Shown: positions 1 through 6,088, counted from the first letter of the stretch. The stretch: 11,822 nt of DNA from an uncultured Collinsella sp. (GCA_902495955.1 CABUZE010000010.1:1-11822), one strand, 5' to 3'. The notes: generated from the sequence alone by a model not told the origin. Made by a program: numbers and translations.

Positions 1-39
1 ACTGTAACTTTTCCACCGCAACTTATAGGGAGTTGGGTT

Positions 40-1821
40 TTAGAGGCGGGCGAGGTCGTAGGCTTGGGCGGCTGCTTCGCCGACGCAGATGAGGTTGGTT
101 GTGGCTTCCTGGGGGTCGAGCGCTTGGTCAAGAGGCATGGGCCTGCGGCAGACCGGCAGAACCAAGTCGATGCCCCGACCATACACCGCATCCAAATTGT
201 CGGCACGACCGCCCACGACGGCGACCACCGGCTTGCCATATCGCTTCGCACGACGGGCCACGCCCACCGGCGCCTTACCGGCAGCGGATTGCTCATCCAT
301 ATTGCCCTCGCCCGTTATGACCAGGTCGGTATCGCGCACGCGCTCGTCAAACCCAATCAGATCAAGCACCGTCTCCACGCCCGAGCGTAGCTCCGCGCCG
401 AGCGCTAGCAGTGCGGCGCCCAGGCCGCCGGCGGCGCCGGCACCGGGTACACCGAGCACCGAGCCAAATGTCCGCACACCCTCGGGCGCGCGCAACAACC
501 CCTGAGCCCGCACCCCGGCAATCGCCGCATCGAGCAGGCGGCCATAGCCGACCATCCAGCAGTCGTACCTGCGCAGCACCTCGGCATCACCCGCCGGCAG
601 GCCCTTTTGCCCGCCAAACACTGCAAGTGCCCCACGACGCCCTACGAGCGGATTCTCGACATCCGAAAGCACAACGATACGCACGCCATTCAGCGCCCGA
701 AGCGCCGGTGCCAAATCGATACTCGCCACGTGTTCAAGGCCCGCGAGACCGGGGGCGATATTGCAGCCACACTCATCGACAAGGTGGGCGCCCAGCGCCT
801 GCAGCATGCCGGCGCCACCGTCGTTGGTGGCGCTGCCACCCAAGCCAATATAGATCGTCTTTGCACCCGCGCGAACCGCGCGAAGTATGAGCTCGCCCAC
901 GCCATAGGTCGAAGCCGCTAGCGCCGCCGATTCCGTGCAGGGCGAATACCCAATACCCGCCGCCTCGGCCATCTCAATTACAGCCGACTCGTGCTCGCCG
1001 TCCACCAGCATCCGGGCAGACACGCGGTCGCCCAAGGGGCCTGCGACTTCACATGCCACGACCTCACCGCCGCACGCGGCAACGGCATCGAGCGTTCCCT
1101 CGCCACCATCTGCCAGCGGCAATGCGCGCACCTCGGCATCGGGCCACGCACGGCGCACGCCTTCGGCAACGGCCTCCTCCGCCTGCGCGCTCGAAACGCT
1201 GCCCTTAAAGGAATCAATCGCCAGCAGCACACGGCGGGGCCGCCGCTGCACGGGACCAAAGTCGACCGTCTCGTCGGCAAGATTCCCAACACCCGCGAGC
1301 GCCTCGGCGTGGGCGGCATGTGCCTCAAGATCGGCCCCACAACCGCAGCCAGCACCATCGGTGCCACGCAGCCCACTAAAATAACCGCTTAGCACCGCGC
1401 GGCACTCGTCTGCCAGCACGCCGGCGGTCACATTAAACCGATGATTCAGGCGCGAATCGGCATTCAGGTCATACAGCGAACACAGCGCGCCGGCCTTGGC
1501 ATCGGCCGCGCCATACACGCAGCGCCCCACGCGCGCGTTGACCATAAGCCCCGCGCACATGCAGCAGGGCTCGAGCGTCACGTAGACCGTGCAATCGGAG
1601 AGGCGCCAACGACCGAGCGACTGCGCGGCGGCACATAGGGCCGCAAACTCGGCATGCGCCGAAGGGTCCTGGTCGAGCTCGCGGCGATTATGCGCCCGCG
1701 CGACAATCTCACCCGCGCGCACCACTACGGCACCGATCGGCACCTCGCCCACCGCAGCGGCGGCGCGCGCCTCCGCCAGTGCCTCGCGCATGAACTTCTC
1801 GTCGATTTCGGTGGTCGTCAT
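40..1821 (-). CDS. tadA: Fused tRNA adenosine deaminase (TadA) - glycerate 2-kinase
   Basis: 593 residues. Residues 1-150 are a TadA-type zinc deaminase: HAE at 56-58 (zinc His and proton-shuttle Glu) and PCCMC at 85-89 with C86 and C89 as the other zinc ligands. TadA converts A34 to inosine in tRNA-Arg(ACG). Residues 151-195 are an Ala/Gly-rich linker with C159, C161, H168 and H171. Residues 197-593 are a full-length type I glycerate kinase (GlxK/GarK family): IDSFKGS 202-208, ADGGEGT 237-243, GLGGSATNDGGAG 326-338, VLSDVENPL 384-392 and TGEGNMDE 503-510. It would make 2-phosphoglycerate from D-glycerate. The ATG at 1821 is preferred because GGGAAGG lies 6 bases upstream; the longer frame to 1872 would run to the edge of the tRNA gene and across its likely promoter. 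The frame is uninterrupted, so the fusion is direct sequence evidence. Both domains keep their motifs and are probably active. Why they are joined is unknown. Confidence 0.93.
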   Translation of the reverse strand: MTTTEIDEKFMREALAEARAAAAVGEVPIGAVVVRAGEIVARAHNRRELDQDPSAHAEFAALCAAAQSLGRWRLSDCTVYVTLEPCCMCAGLMVNARVGRCVYGAADAKAGALCSLYDLNADSRLNHRFNVTAGVLADECRAVLSGYFSGLRGTDGAGCGCGADLEAHAAHAEALAGVGNLADETVDFGPVQRRPRRVLLAIDSFKGSVSSAQAEEAVAEGVRRAWPDAEVRALPLADGGEGTLDAVAACGGEVVACEVAGPLGDRVSARMLVDGEHESAVIEMAEAAGIGYSPCTESAALAASTYGVGELILRAVRAGAKTIYIGLGGSATNDGGAGMLQALGAHLVDECGCNIAPGLAGLEHVASIDLAPALRALNGVRIVVLSDVENPLVGRRGALAVFGGQKGLPAGDAEVLRRYDCWMVGYGRLLDAAIAGVRAQGLLRAPEGVRTFGSVLGVPGAGAAGGLGAALLALGAELRSGVETVLDLIGFDERVRDTDLVITGEGNMDEQSAAGKAPVGVARRAKRYGKPVVAVVGGRADNLDAVYGRGIDLVLPVCRRPMPLDQALDPQEATTNLICVGEAAAQAYDLARL

Positions 1822-1836
1822 CGTTCGCCTTCCCTG

Positions 1837-1862
1837 TTGCAAATTCAAAACGATGCTATCAT
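1837..1862 (+). promoter_or_regulatory. Candidate promoter of tRNA-Ser
   Basis: TTGCAA (1837-1842) and TATCAT (1857-1862) resemble -35 and -10 boxes, and the -10 lies 10 bases before the mature tRNA 5' end. The 14-bp spacer is short, so the -35 assignment is weak. The 51-base gap to the divergent tadA start leaves little room for any other promoter. Confidence 0.35.
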
Positions 1863-1872
1863 TACGACTCAC

Positions 1873-1962
1873 GGAGAGATGGCAGAGCGGTTGAATGCGG
1901 CGGTCTTGAAAACCGTTGAGCGCGAGAGCGTTCCGGGGGTTCGAATCCCCCTCTCTCCGCCA
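1873..1962 (+). tRNA. tRNA-Ser(UGA)
   Basis: A 90-nt class II tRNA. The acceptor stem GGAGAGA (1873-1879) pairs with TCTCTCC (1952-1958), followed by discriminator G1959 and an encoded CCA (1960-1962). The anticodon stem GCGGT (1900-1904)/ACCGT (1912-1916) encloses the loop CTTGAAA, with anticodon TGA at 1907-1909, reading UCA and, by wobble, other UCN codons. A long variable arm follows, then a T-arm of GGGGG (1935-1939)/CCCCC (1947-1951) around TTCGAAT. Only three bases separate it from the stop codon of the convergent TetR gene, and no terminator is visible between them. Confidence 0.97.
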
Positions 1963-1965
1963 CTT

Positions 1966-2550
1966 CTAGTGATGCACCGGCGTCATGGTTCGCTCAAACA
2001 GCGCATCGACCACGTCGGCGATTTCGGATCGGCGCTCTAGTACGTGGCCCGATTCCCACCACATGGTAAAGAGCCGAATAATGCCGCCGGCGACAAACTC
2101 AGACGTCGTCTCGAGCGATACGGGCGCGAGCGCGTCCTCGTCAAGCGCACTCATCACGCGCCCGTGTATGGAGCGTGCGATGCGGTCGCAAATCATGCTG
2201 GTCAGCATACCCGACATACTGCTCGCCAAAATGTTATCCATGAGCTGCTCATGCGCCAGAATCAGATCCATAGCATCGGCGAACACTTCGTGGCGAAGCG
2301 CGCGTACGTCCTCGGCGCCCTCCGCGCCATCCGCATCAGCCCGCTTTTGCGGCAGGCCCGACATGAGTTCATCGATATAGAAGGCAAAGTAATCGTTTTT
2401 GTCGCGGAAGTGCTTGTAGAACGTCGTCCGACGAATCATAGCGCGGTCGCACAGCATGGCAACCGTCACGTCCTCAAACCGATGCTCTTCGAGCAGCTCG
2501 GTAAAGGCCTCGAACAGGGCCCGATAGGTTTTCTTGATGCGAAGGTCCAT
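1966..2550 (-). CDS. TetR/AcrR-family transcriptional regulator
   Basis: 194 residues, normal for the family. The N-terminal helix-turn-helix spans about residues 6-52, with the recognition segment TTFYKHF at 42-48, the usual TetR signature. The remainder (55-194) is the helical ligand-binding and dimerisation half, with no motif that reveals a ligand. The ATG at 2550 is chosen because AGGAGG lies 9 bases upstream; a longer frame to 2586 would place that Shine-Dalgarno inside the coding sequence. It diverges from lemA across a 212-base gap and is convergent with tRNA-Ser. No transporter or enzyme is co-transcribed with it, so its target cannot be read from context; itself and lemA are the simplest guesses. 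Confidence 0.88.
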   Translation of the reverse strand: MDLRIKKTYRALFEAFTELLEEHRFEDVTVAMLCDRAMIRRTTFYKHFRDKNDYFAFYIDELMSGLPQKRADADGAEGAEDVRALRHEVFADAMDLILAHEQLMDNILASSMSGMLTSMICDRIARSIHGRVMSALDEDALAPVSLETTSEFVAGGIIRLFTMWWESGHVLERRSEIADVVDALFERTMTPVHH

Positions 2551-2661
2551 ATATATCGCCCTCCTCAAGGAGAAGACAACGCTCACTAATCTGTCGCATA
2601 TCTTACACCTGTATCGCCCACCCCCTGGCGAGTGGCCTTACCTTGGTGGAAACATAACGCT

Positions 2662-2678
2662 TACCGGAAAGTTCGGTA
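2662..2678. promoter_or_regulatory. Candidate palindromic operator in the tetR-lemA gap
   Basis: TACCG (2662-2666) and CGGTA (2674-2678) form an inverted repeat with a 7-base centre, a size and shape common for TetR-family operators. It lies about 18 bp upstream of the putative lemA -10 box, in the shared divergent promoter region. The assignment rests only on position and symmetry. Confidence 0.27.
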
Positions 2679-2695
2679 TCGCCAAAGGTTGCGGG

Positions 2696-2701
2696 TATAC
2701 T
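2696..2701 (+). promoter_or_regulatory. Candidate -10 box for lemA
   Basis: TATACT sits about 60 bases upstream of the lemA start. The best -35 candidate (TTCGGT, 2672-2677, 18-bp spacer) matches the consensus poorly. The same TATACT hexamer occurs upstream of the DedA-family gene and cysE. Confidence 0.4.
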
Positions 2702-2762
2702 AGTAGCGTTACACCAACGGCAGCCGGCGGAAGACGCCGCGGCCATTCGAAACGGAGACACC

Positions 2763-3314
2763 ATGATTCCCGTCATCATCGGTATCGTTGTTGTCGTTGT
2801 GATTGTCTGCGCCATCGCCGGCATCTACAACAACATGGTCACCAAGCGCAATCGCATTGATAACGCCTGGCAGAACATCGACACGCAGCTGCAGCGCCGC
2901 AACGACCTGATCCCTAACCTGGTCGAAACCGTCAAGGGCTACGCCAAACACGAGCAGGACACGCTTGCCGCCGTGGTCAACGCGCGCAACGCCGCCGTAA
3001 GCGCCACCACGCCCGAAGCCAAGATGGAAGCCGACAACGTGCTGACCGGCGCCCTGCGCCAGCTCTTCGCCGTGGCCGAGGCTTACCCCGATCTTAAGGC
3101 GAACACCAACTTTACGCAGCTCCAAGCCACGCTCGAGGACACCGAGAACAAGGTGAGCTACGCGCGTCAGAGCTACAACGACTGCGTGCTTAGCTACAAC
3201 AACGCCATCCAGACCTTCCCGGCCGTCATCTTTGCCGGCATCTTCCAGTTTAAGGAGCGCCAGGGCTTCGAGGCCGCCGAAGCTGCCCGCCAGGCACCGA
3301 CCGTCAAGTTCTAA
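2763..3314 (+). CDS. lemA: LemA family membrane protein
   Basis: 183 residues, the standard LemA length. A single hydrophobic N-terminal helix (about residues 2-24, rich in Ile and Val) is followed by a helical domain of the LemA type. Family-typical features are NAWQNIDTQLQRRNDLIPNL (34-53), ETVKGYAKHE (55-64) and the C-terminal pattern SYNNAIQTFP (144-153). The protein is probably anchored in the cytoplasmic membrane with most of the chain on one side. The biochemical role of LemA is not established. LemA genes often sit beside HtpX or a TPM-domain gene; here it stands alone, between a divergent TetR gene and its own terminator. GGAG lies 5 bases before the ATG. Confidence 0.93.
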   Translation: MIPVIIGIVVVVVIVCAIAGIYNNMVTKRNRIDNAWQNIDTQLQRRNDLIPNLVETVKGYAKHEQDTLAAVVNARNAAVSATTPEAKMEADNVLTGALRQLFAVAEAYPDLKANTNFTQLQATLEDTENKVSYARQSYNDCVLSYNNAIQTFPAVIFAGIFQFKERQGFEAAEAARQAPTVKF

Positions 3315-3350
3315 CAGATCCGCAGCGTATCCTTAATCGGGTATATGCAT

Positions 3351-3389
3351 AAACCGCCCCGTCGAATGCATACTTCGACGGGGCGGTTT
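3351..3389 (+). terminator. Intrinsic terminator after lemA
   Basis: A perfect 16-bp stem: AAACCGCCCCGTCGAA (3351-3366) and its exact complement (3374-3389) around a 7-base loop. The A/T stem ends give a U-rich tail in the plus direction (TTTCCTTTG) and a weaker one in the minus direction. It begins 36 bases after the lemA stop. Confidence 0.88.
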
Positions 3390-3420
3390 CCTTTGTTGCG
3401 AAGGTCCCCCTCTAAGCACC

Positions 3421-3621
3421 GTGCATTTTTAGGAGTATTCAACATAACCAAGGACTTCGGGCGCCACGATAAATGCCAAAGACCGCGAATATCCCTGCAA
3501 ATCAAACGCTGTCAGCCCATAACCCCGCCCATCATTCGTAGAAAACATCGAGAAATCCCGATTTTTCGCCCGAAGTCGGTATGCAGTGGCCTTCGATTGC
3601 AGAATACTCGCAAAAATGCAC
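3421..3621. repeat. 201-bp element with 20-bp terminal inverted repeats
   Basis: GTGCATTTTTAGGAGTATTC (3421-3440) is matched as an inverted copy by GAATACTCGCAAAAATGCAC (3602-3621), 18 of 20 positions; only the two central bases differ. A second, internal, perfect 11-bp inverted repeat lies at GACTTCGGGCG (3453-3463) and CGCCCGAAGTC (3567-3577). A small hairpin (CGAGAAATC/GATTTTTCG, 3548-3568) lies inside, sharing its last two bases with the right internal arm. The segment is visibly poorer in GC than the flanking genes. A minus-strand frame of 84 codons (3429-3683) crosses it but has no good RBS and starts within a terminator hairpin. No transposase is present and no clear target-site duplication is seen. 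It could be a MITE-like non-autonomous element, a dispersed intergenic repeat or a structured RNA. Confidence 0.6.
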
Positions 3622-3649
3622 GTCGCCACCACCCCCACATGGCGCGAAC

Positions 3650-3678
3650 CAAAACAAAAGCGCGGCAAAAGGCCGCGC
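3650..3678 (-). terminator. Minus-strand intrinsic terminator
   Basis: The stem GCGCGGC (3660-3666)/GCCGCGC (3672-3678) has a 5-base loop. Read on the minus strand it is followed directly by TTTTGTTTT (3659-3651), a good U-tract; the plus strand has none. The only upstream minus-strand gene is ilvE, about 195 bases away, so it may be a backup terminator for ilvE or the end of a short unannotated transcript. Confidence 0.7.
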
Positions 3679-3731
3679 ACCATCTCTATTCAGATCTATA
3701 TTGCCCGTAACGACTGCGCCGAGGTAACGCA

Positions 3732-3856
3732 GGCCCGGGGGTGACCTTCCTTTCCGGCGCACTCCGCAGGACGAAAGAACCCCCGCCGCACGTAGTGCGC
3801 AGCGGGGGTTCTTTCATGTCCGAGGACGCGCCGGAAAGGAAGGTCGCCCTCGGGCC
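3732..3856. repeat. 125-bp nested palindrome beyond the ilvE 3' end
   Basis: The outer arms are 3732-3760 and 3828-3856: 29 positions pair as plus-strand RNA, 27 Watson-Crick and two G-U wobbles. The inner stem GAAAGAACCCCCGC (3773-3786)/GCGGGGGTTCTTTC (3802-3815) is a perfect 14 bp, capped by CGCAC-GTA-GTGCG (3787-3799). The two 12-base spacers between outer and inner stems can each form a small hairpin (TCC-GCA-GGA at 3763-3771; GTCC-GA-GGAC at 3818-3827), allowing a branched fold. The inner stem could serve as a bidirectional terminator for ilvE, but the outer arms are far longer than termination needs. A dispersed palindromic repeat is the likeliest alternative. Confidence 0.75.
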
Positions 3857-3872
3857 GGACATACAAGACAGC

Positions 3873-4925
3873 TTACGCGACGGTGTAAACCCAGTTGTGC
3901 TTATCCTCAACAGCACCAGACTGGATGCCCGTCAGAGTCTCGCGGAGCTTCTTCATCACAGGACCGATCTCGGTGTAGCCAGCCGGGAAGGTCACAGTCT
4001 CGTCGGCACCGTAGACCTTGTTGTCGATCTCGCCGACCGGGGAGATAACGGCAGCGGTGCCGCACAGACCGCACTCAACAAAGGTGCCGGCCTTGACCTC
4101 GGCCCACTCGACGGGTCGCTGATCGACGGTCATGCCCAGGTCCTCAGCGACCTGAACGAGCGAACGGCGGGTGATGGAGGGCAGGATGGAGTCGGTGTGC
4201 GACTGCGGGACGACAAGCGTGCCGTCCTCCTTCACGAACAGGACGTTGGCGCCACCGGTCTCCTCGACATAGGTGCGGGACTCGGAGTCGAGATACAGGT
4301 TCTCGGCATAGCCCTCGCGGTGAGCCTCCATCGTGGGCTTCAGGGACATGGCGTAGTTCAGGCCGGCCTTGATGTTGCCGGTGCCGTGCGGTGCGGCGCG
4401 GTCGTACTCGGAAACACGCAGCTTGACAGGCTTGAGGCCACCCTTAAAGTACGGACCGACCGGGGTCACGAGAATGCGGAACGTGTACTCAGGAGCGGGA
4501 GCCACGCCGATCACGTCACCGGAGCCGATCATAAACGGACGCACGTACAGGGTTGCGCCGGAGCCGAAGGGCGGGACCCATGCGGCGTTGGCAAAGACGA
4601 CCTGCTTGACGGCCTCGACAAACTTGTCCTTGGGGAACGGGGGCATCTCGAGGCGCTGGGCAGAGTTATACATACGCTCGGCGTTCATGTCGGGACGGAA
4701 GCAGACGATGCTGCCGTCCTCGGCGGTGTAGGCTTTCAGGCCCTCAAAGACCTCCTGACAGTAGTGGAAGATGCCGCCGCACTCGGAGACATGCAGGGTG
4801 TGGTCGGTGGTCAGGCCGCCCTCGTCCCACTCGCCGTCCTTCCAATGGGCCTCGTAGCTGTAATCGGTCTTCATGTAGCCAAAGCCGAGGCTACCCCAAT
4901 CGATATCCTTCTTCTCGACAGTCAT
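3873..4925 (-). CDS. ilvE: Branched-chain amino acid aminotransferase
   Basis: 350 residues, a fold-type IV PLP aminotransferase. It transfers the amino group between glutamate and the 2-oxo acids of leucine, isoleucine and valine, the last step of their synthesis and the first of their breakdown. Visible family motifs are QEVFEGLKAY (57-66), YVRPFMIGSG (127-136), the PLP-lysine segment GNIKAGLNYA (183-192) with K186, YVEETGGANV (219-228), HTDSILPSITRRSL (243-256) and GTAAVISPVG (289-298). Length and the EGLKAY/TRRSL pattern fit the longer, eukaryote-like BCAT subgroup rather than the roughly 310-residue E. coli type. The ATG at 4925 has AAGGAG 7 bases upstream; the longer frame to 4997 lacks both an RBS and family similarity. 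It is a single-gene unit with a long leader. C285 and C288 form a CxxC, but just before the segment matching the human BCAT redox pair. Confidence 0.95.
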   Translation of the reverse strand: MTVEKKDIDWGSLGFGYMKTDYSYEAHWKDGEWDEGGLTTDHTLHVSECGGIFHYCQEVFEGLKAYTAEDGSIVCFRPDMNAERMYNSAQRLEMPPFPKDKFVEAVKQVVFANAAWVPPFGSGATLYVRPFMIGSGDVIGVAPAPEYTFRILVTPVGPYFKGGLKPVKLRVSEYDRAAPHGTGNIKAGLNYAMSLKPTMEAHREGYAENLYLDSESRTYVEETGGANVLFVKEDGTLVVPQSHTDSILPSITRRSLVQVAEDLGMTVDQRPVEWAEVKAGTFVECGLCGTAAVISPVGEIDNKVYGADETVTFPAGYTEIGPVMKKLRETLTGIQSGAVEDKHNWVYTVA

Positions 4926-5080
4926 ATGTCGCTCCTTACATACACGGTTGCATACTCGCGAACCCGCACGCAAGGACCGAAGCCGGCCGCGTCGCAACGT
5001 CGCATACCCGGAAGCGTAGAGCCGGGCCAGGACACGCGGGCAGCATCAAAGCCGATGGCACGTCGATTCGCATGCAGGTG

Positions 5081-5109
5081 ATTGTACTCCCCGCACGCCT
5101 TGGATAAAA
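5081..5109 (-). promoter_or_regulatory. Candidate ilvE promoter with long leader
   Basis: On the minus strand TACAAT (5086-5081) is a good -10 box; 17 bp upstream is TTTTAT (5109-5104), a weak -35. An A/T-rich block (5101-5145) further upstream could help polymerase binding and includes a short dyad, CTTTA-N6-TAAAG (5117-5132). Initiation here would give a leader of roughly 150 nt before the ilvE ATG. No T-box, riboswitch or Ile/Leu/Val-rich leader peptide was recognised in it. Confidence 0.4.
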
Positions 5110-5152
5110 CGCTTTTCTTTAACTAAGTAAAGTATTTTCATTTGCCTTCAAC

Positions 5153-5188
5153 ACAAAAGGCCCGCCATCGAATCCGATGACGGGCCTT
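5153..5188 (-). terminator. Terminator of the DedA-family gene
   Basis: In minus-strand RNA, 5188-5175 pairs with 5170-5157 over 14 positions, including one U-G wobble, around a 4-base loop, followed by a UUUUGUG tail. It begins 28 bases after the stop codon. The hairpin also lies just upstream of the ilvE promoter region, separating the two minus-strand units. Confidence 0.85.
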
Positions 5189-5216
5189 GGAATTAACGTC
5201 CGAAAACAAGCTCGGA

Positions 5217-5864
5217 CTAGGCGTTCTTTTTACCGAGCTTAGCCTTAACCAGACCGACCACGGTCGGGATAATCGACACGGCGACAATCCCGATGATCAG
5301 CAGCTCAAAGTGCTCCTGCACAAACGGAATGCCACCAAAGAAGTAACCCAGCAGCGTAAAGACCGTCGACCAGGTAATGCCACCCAGCACGTTAAAGACG
5401 ACAAAGTTGCGCCAGTGCATGCCGCCCATGCCGGCGATAAAGGGCACAAAGGTGCGGATAAACGGGAAGAAGCGACCGAGGAAGATGGCCAGATGGCCCC
5501 ACTTATCCAGGAAATCCTCGGACTTTTTGATGCGCTCGGGCGTCATGGCCTTTACCTTGCCCGAGGCGATGATCTTGCGGCCAAAGAAGTGGCCGATCAT
5601 AAAGTTGCACTGATCGCCTAGGATGGCTGCAGCCCATGCGGTGGCCAGAAGCGCCACGATGTTAAAGCCACCGTTATGGGCAAAGAAGCCCGAGGCAAAC
5701 AGCAGCGAGTCGCCGGGAAGAAACGGGAAGAACACCACGCCCGTCTCGATAAAGATGATCAGGAACACACAGCCGTAGGCCATGAGCGGGCCGGCGGCGA
5801 TCCAGCTGGCAATCGCAGTGCGCGGGTCCTTAAGCAGCTCGGCGATAAAATTGATGAAACCCAT
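5217..5864 (-). CDS. DedA/VTT-domain membrane protein
   Basis: 215 residues, typical of bacterial DedA (SNARE-associated, VTT) proteins. Hydrophobic segments lie around 24-46, 66-88, 123-145, 153-178 and 187-207. Family signatures are the acidic residue before the first re-entrant loop (E40), FPFLPGDSLLFASG (46-59), GRFFPFIRTFVPFIAGMGGM (130-149) with R131 and R137, and a glycine-rich segment around 160-178. DedA proteins support membrane homeostasis; some bacterial members are linked to undecaprenyl phosphate or phosphatidylethanolamine flipping and to proton-dependent drug or pH tolerance. Which of these applies cannot be decided from sequence. The ATG at 5864 has GAGAGG 9 bases upstream; the in-frame extension to 5948 covers the putative promoter. 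It is transcribed alone, divergent from cysE. Confidence 0.92.
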   Translation of the reverse strand: MGFINFIAELLKDPRTAIASWIAAGPLMAYGCVFLIIFIETGVVFFPFLPGDSLLFASGFFAHNGGFNIVALLATAWAAAILGDQCNFMIGHFFGRKIIASGKVKAMTPERIKKSEDFLDKWGHLAIFLGRFFPFIRTFVPFIAGMGGMHWRNFVVFNVLGGITWSTVFTLLGYFFGGIPFVQEHFELLIIGIVAVSIIPTVVGLVKAKLGKKNA

Positions 5865-5910
5865 GAAGTAAAACCTCTCAGTTGTGGGCGCGGACACGTC
5901 CAAGTTGACC

Positions 5911-5916
5911 AGTATA
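5911..5916 (-). promoter_or_regulatory. Candidate -10 box for the DedA-family gene
   Basis: On the minus strand this reads TATACT, about 47 bases before the ATG at 5864. No good -35 is found at 16-18 bp; TTGCGC lies about 20 bp upstream. Confidence 0.4.
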
Positions 5917-6041
5917 CGGTTGCGGCGCCCCCTCGTGCGCAACCCCACAAAAGCATGACTCCATTACCAGCAAGTTTGCATAACTGACACTTATCGCCCA
6001 AAGCAAAGCAAGATTGTTCTTCCTAATCCCTAGCAAATCGC

Positions 6042-6047
6042 TATACT
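6042..6047 (+). promoter_or_regulatory. Candidate -10 box for cysE
   Basis: TATACT lies about 41 bases before the GTG start at 6089. Upstream TTGTTC (6014-6019) and TTCTTC (6017-6022) are too distant for a standard spacer. The 224-base divergent gap between the DedA-family gene and cysE must hold both promoters; no dyad was recognised in it. Confidence 0.42.
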
Positions 6048-6088
6048 TTAGTGAATCGCATTGTCACGGCGCTAAGGGAGGGCGGCCG

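Noticed and set aside
3429..3683. 84-codon minus-strand frame across the inverted-repeat element
   Set aside because: It starts within a terminator hairpin, has no clear RBS and matches no known protein. The inverted-repeat structure explains the region better, though a small peptide cannot be fully excluded.
3421..3856. Complete insertion sequence between lemA and ilvE
   Set aside because: No transposase frame and no evident target-site duplication; at most a non-autonomous repeat.
4059..4071. Human BCAT-type redox CxxC in IlvE (C285, C288)
   Set aside because: The human pair lies in the segment equivalent to GTAAVISPV a few residues later; this CxxC is offset, so equivalence is not supported.
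4938..5072. 45-codon frame in the ilvE leader as an attenuator peptide
   Set aside because: No run of Ile, Leu or Val codons, no good RBS, and no downstream terminator/antiterminator pair ahead of ilvE.
3741..5081. 446-codon open frame on the plus strand opposite ilvE
   Set aside because: It overlaps ilvE completely, has low-complexity Gly/Asp/Leu composition typical of an antisense frame in GC-rich DNA, begins inside the palindrome and has no family resemblance.
4926..5150. T-box riboswitch upstream of ilvE
   Set aside because: No AGGGTGG-type antiterminator sequence and no terminator hairpin before the gene.
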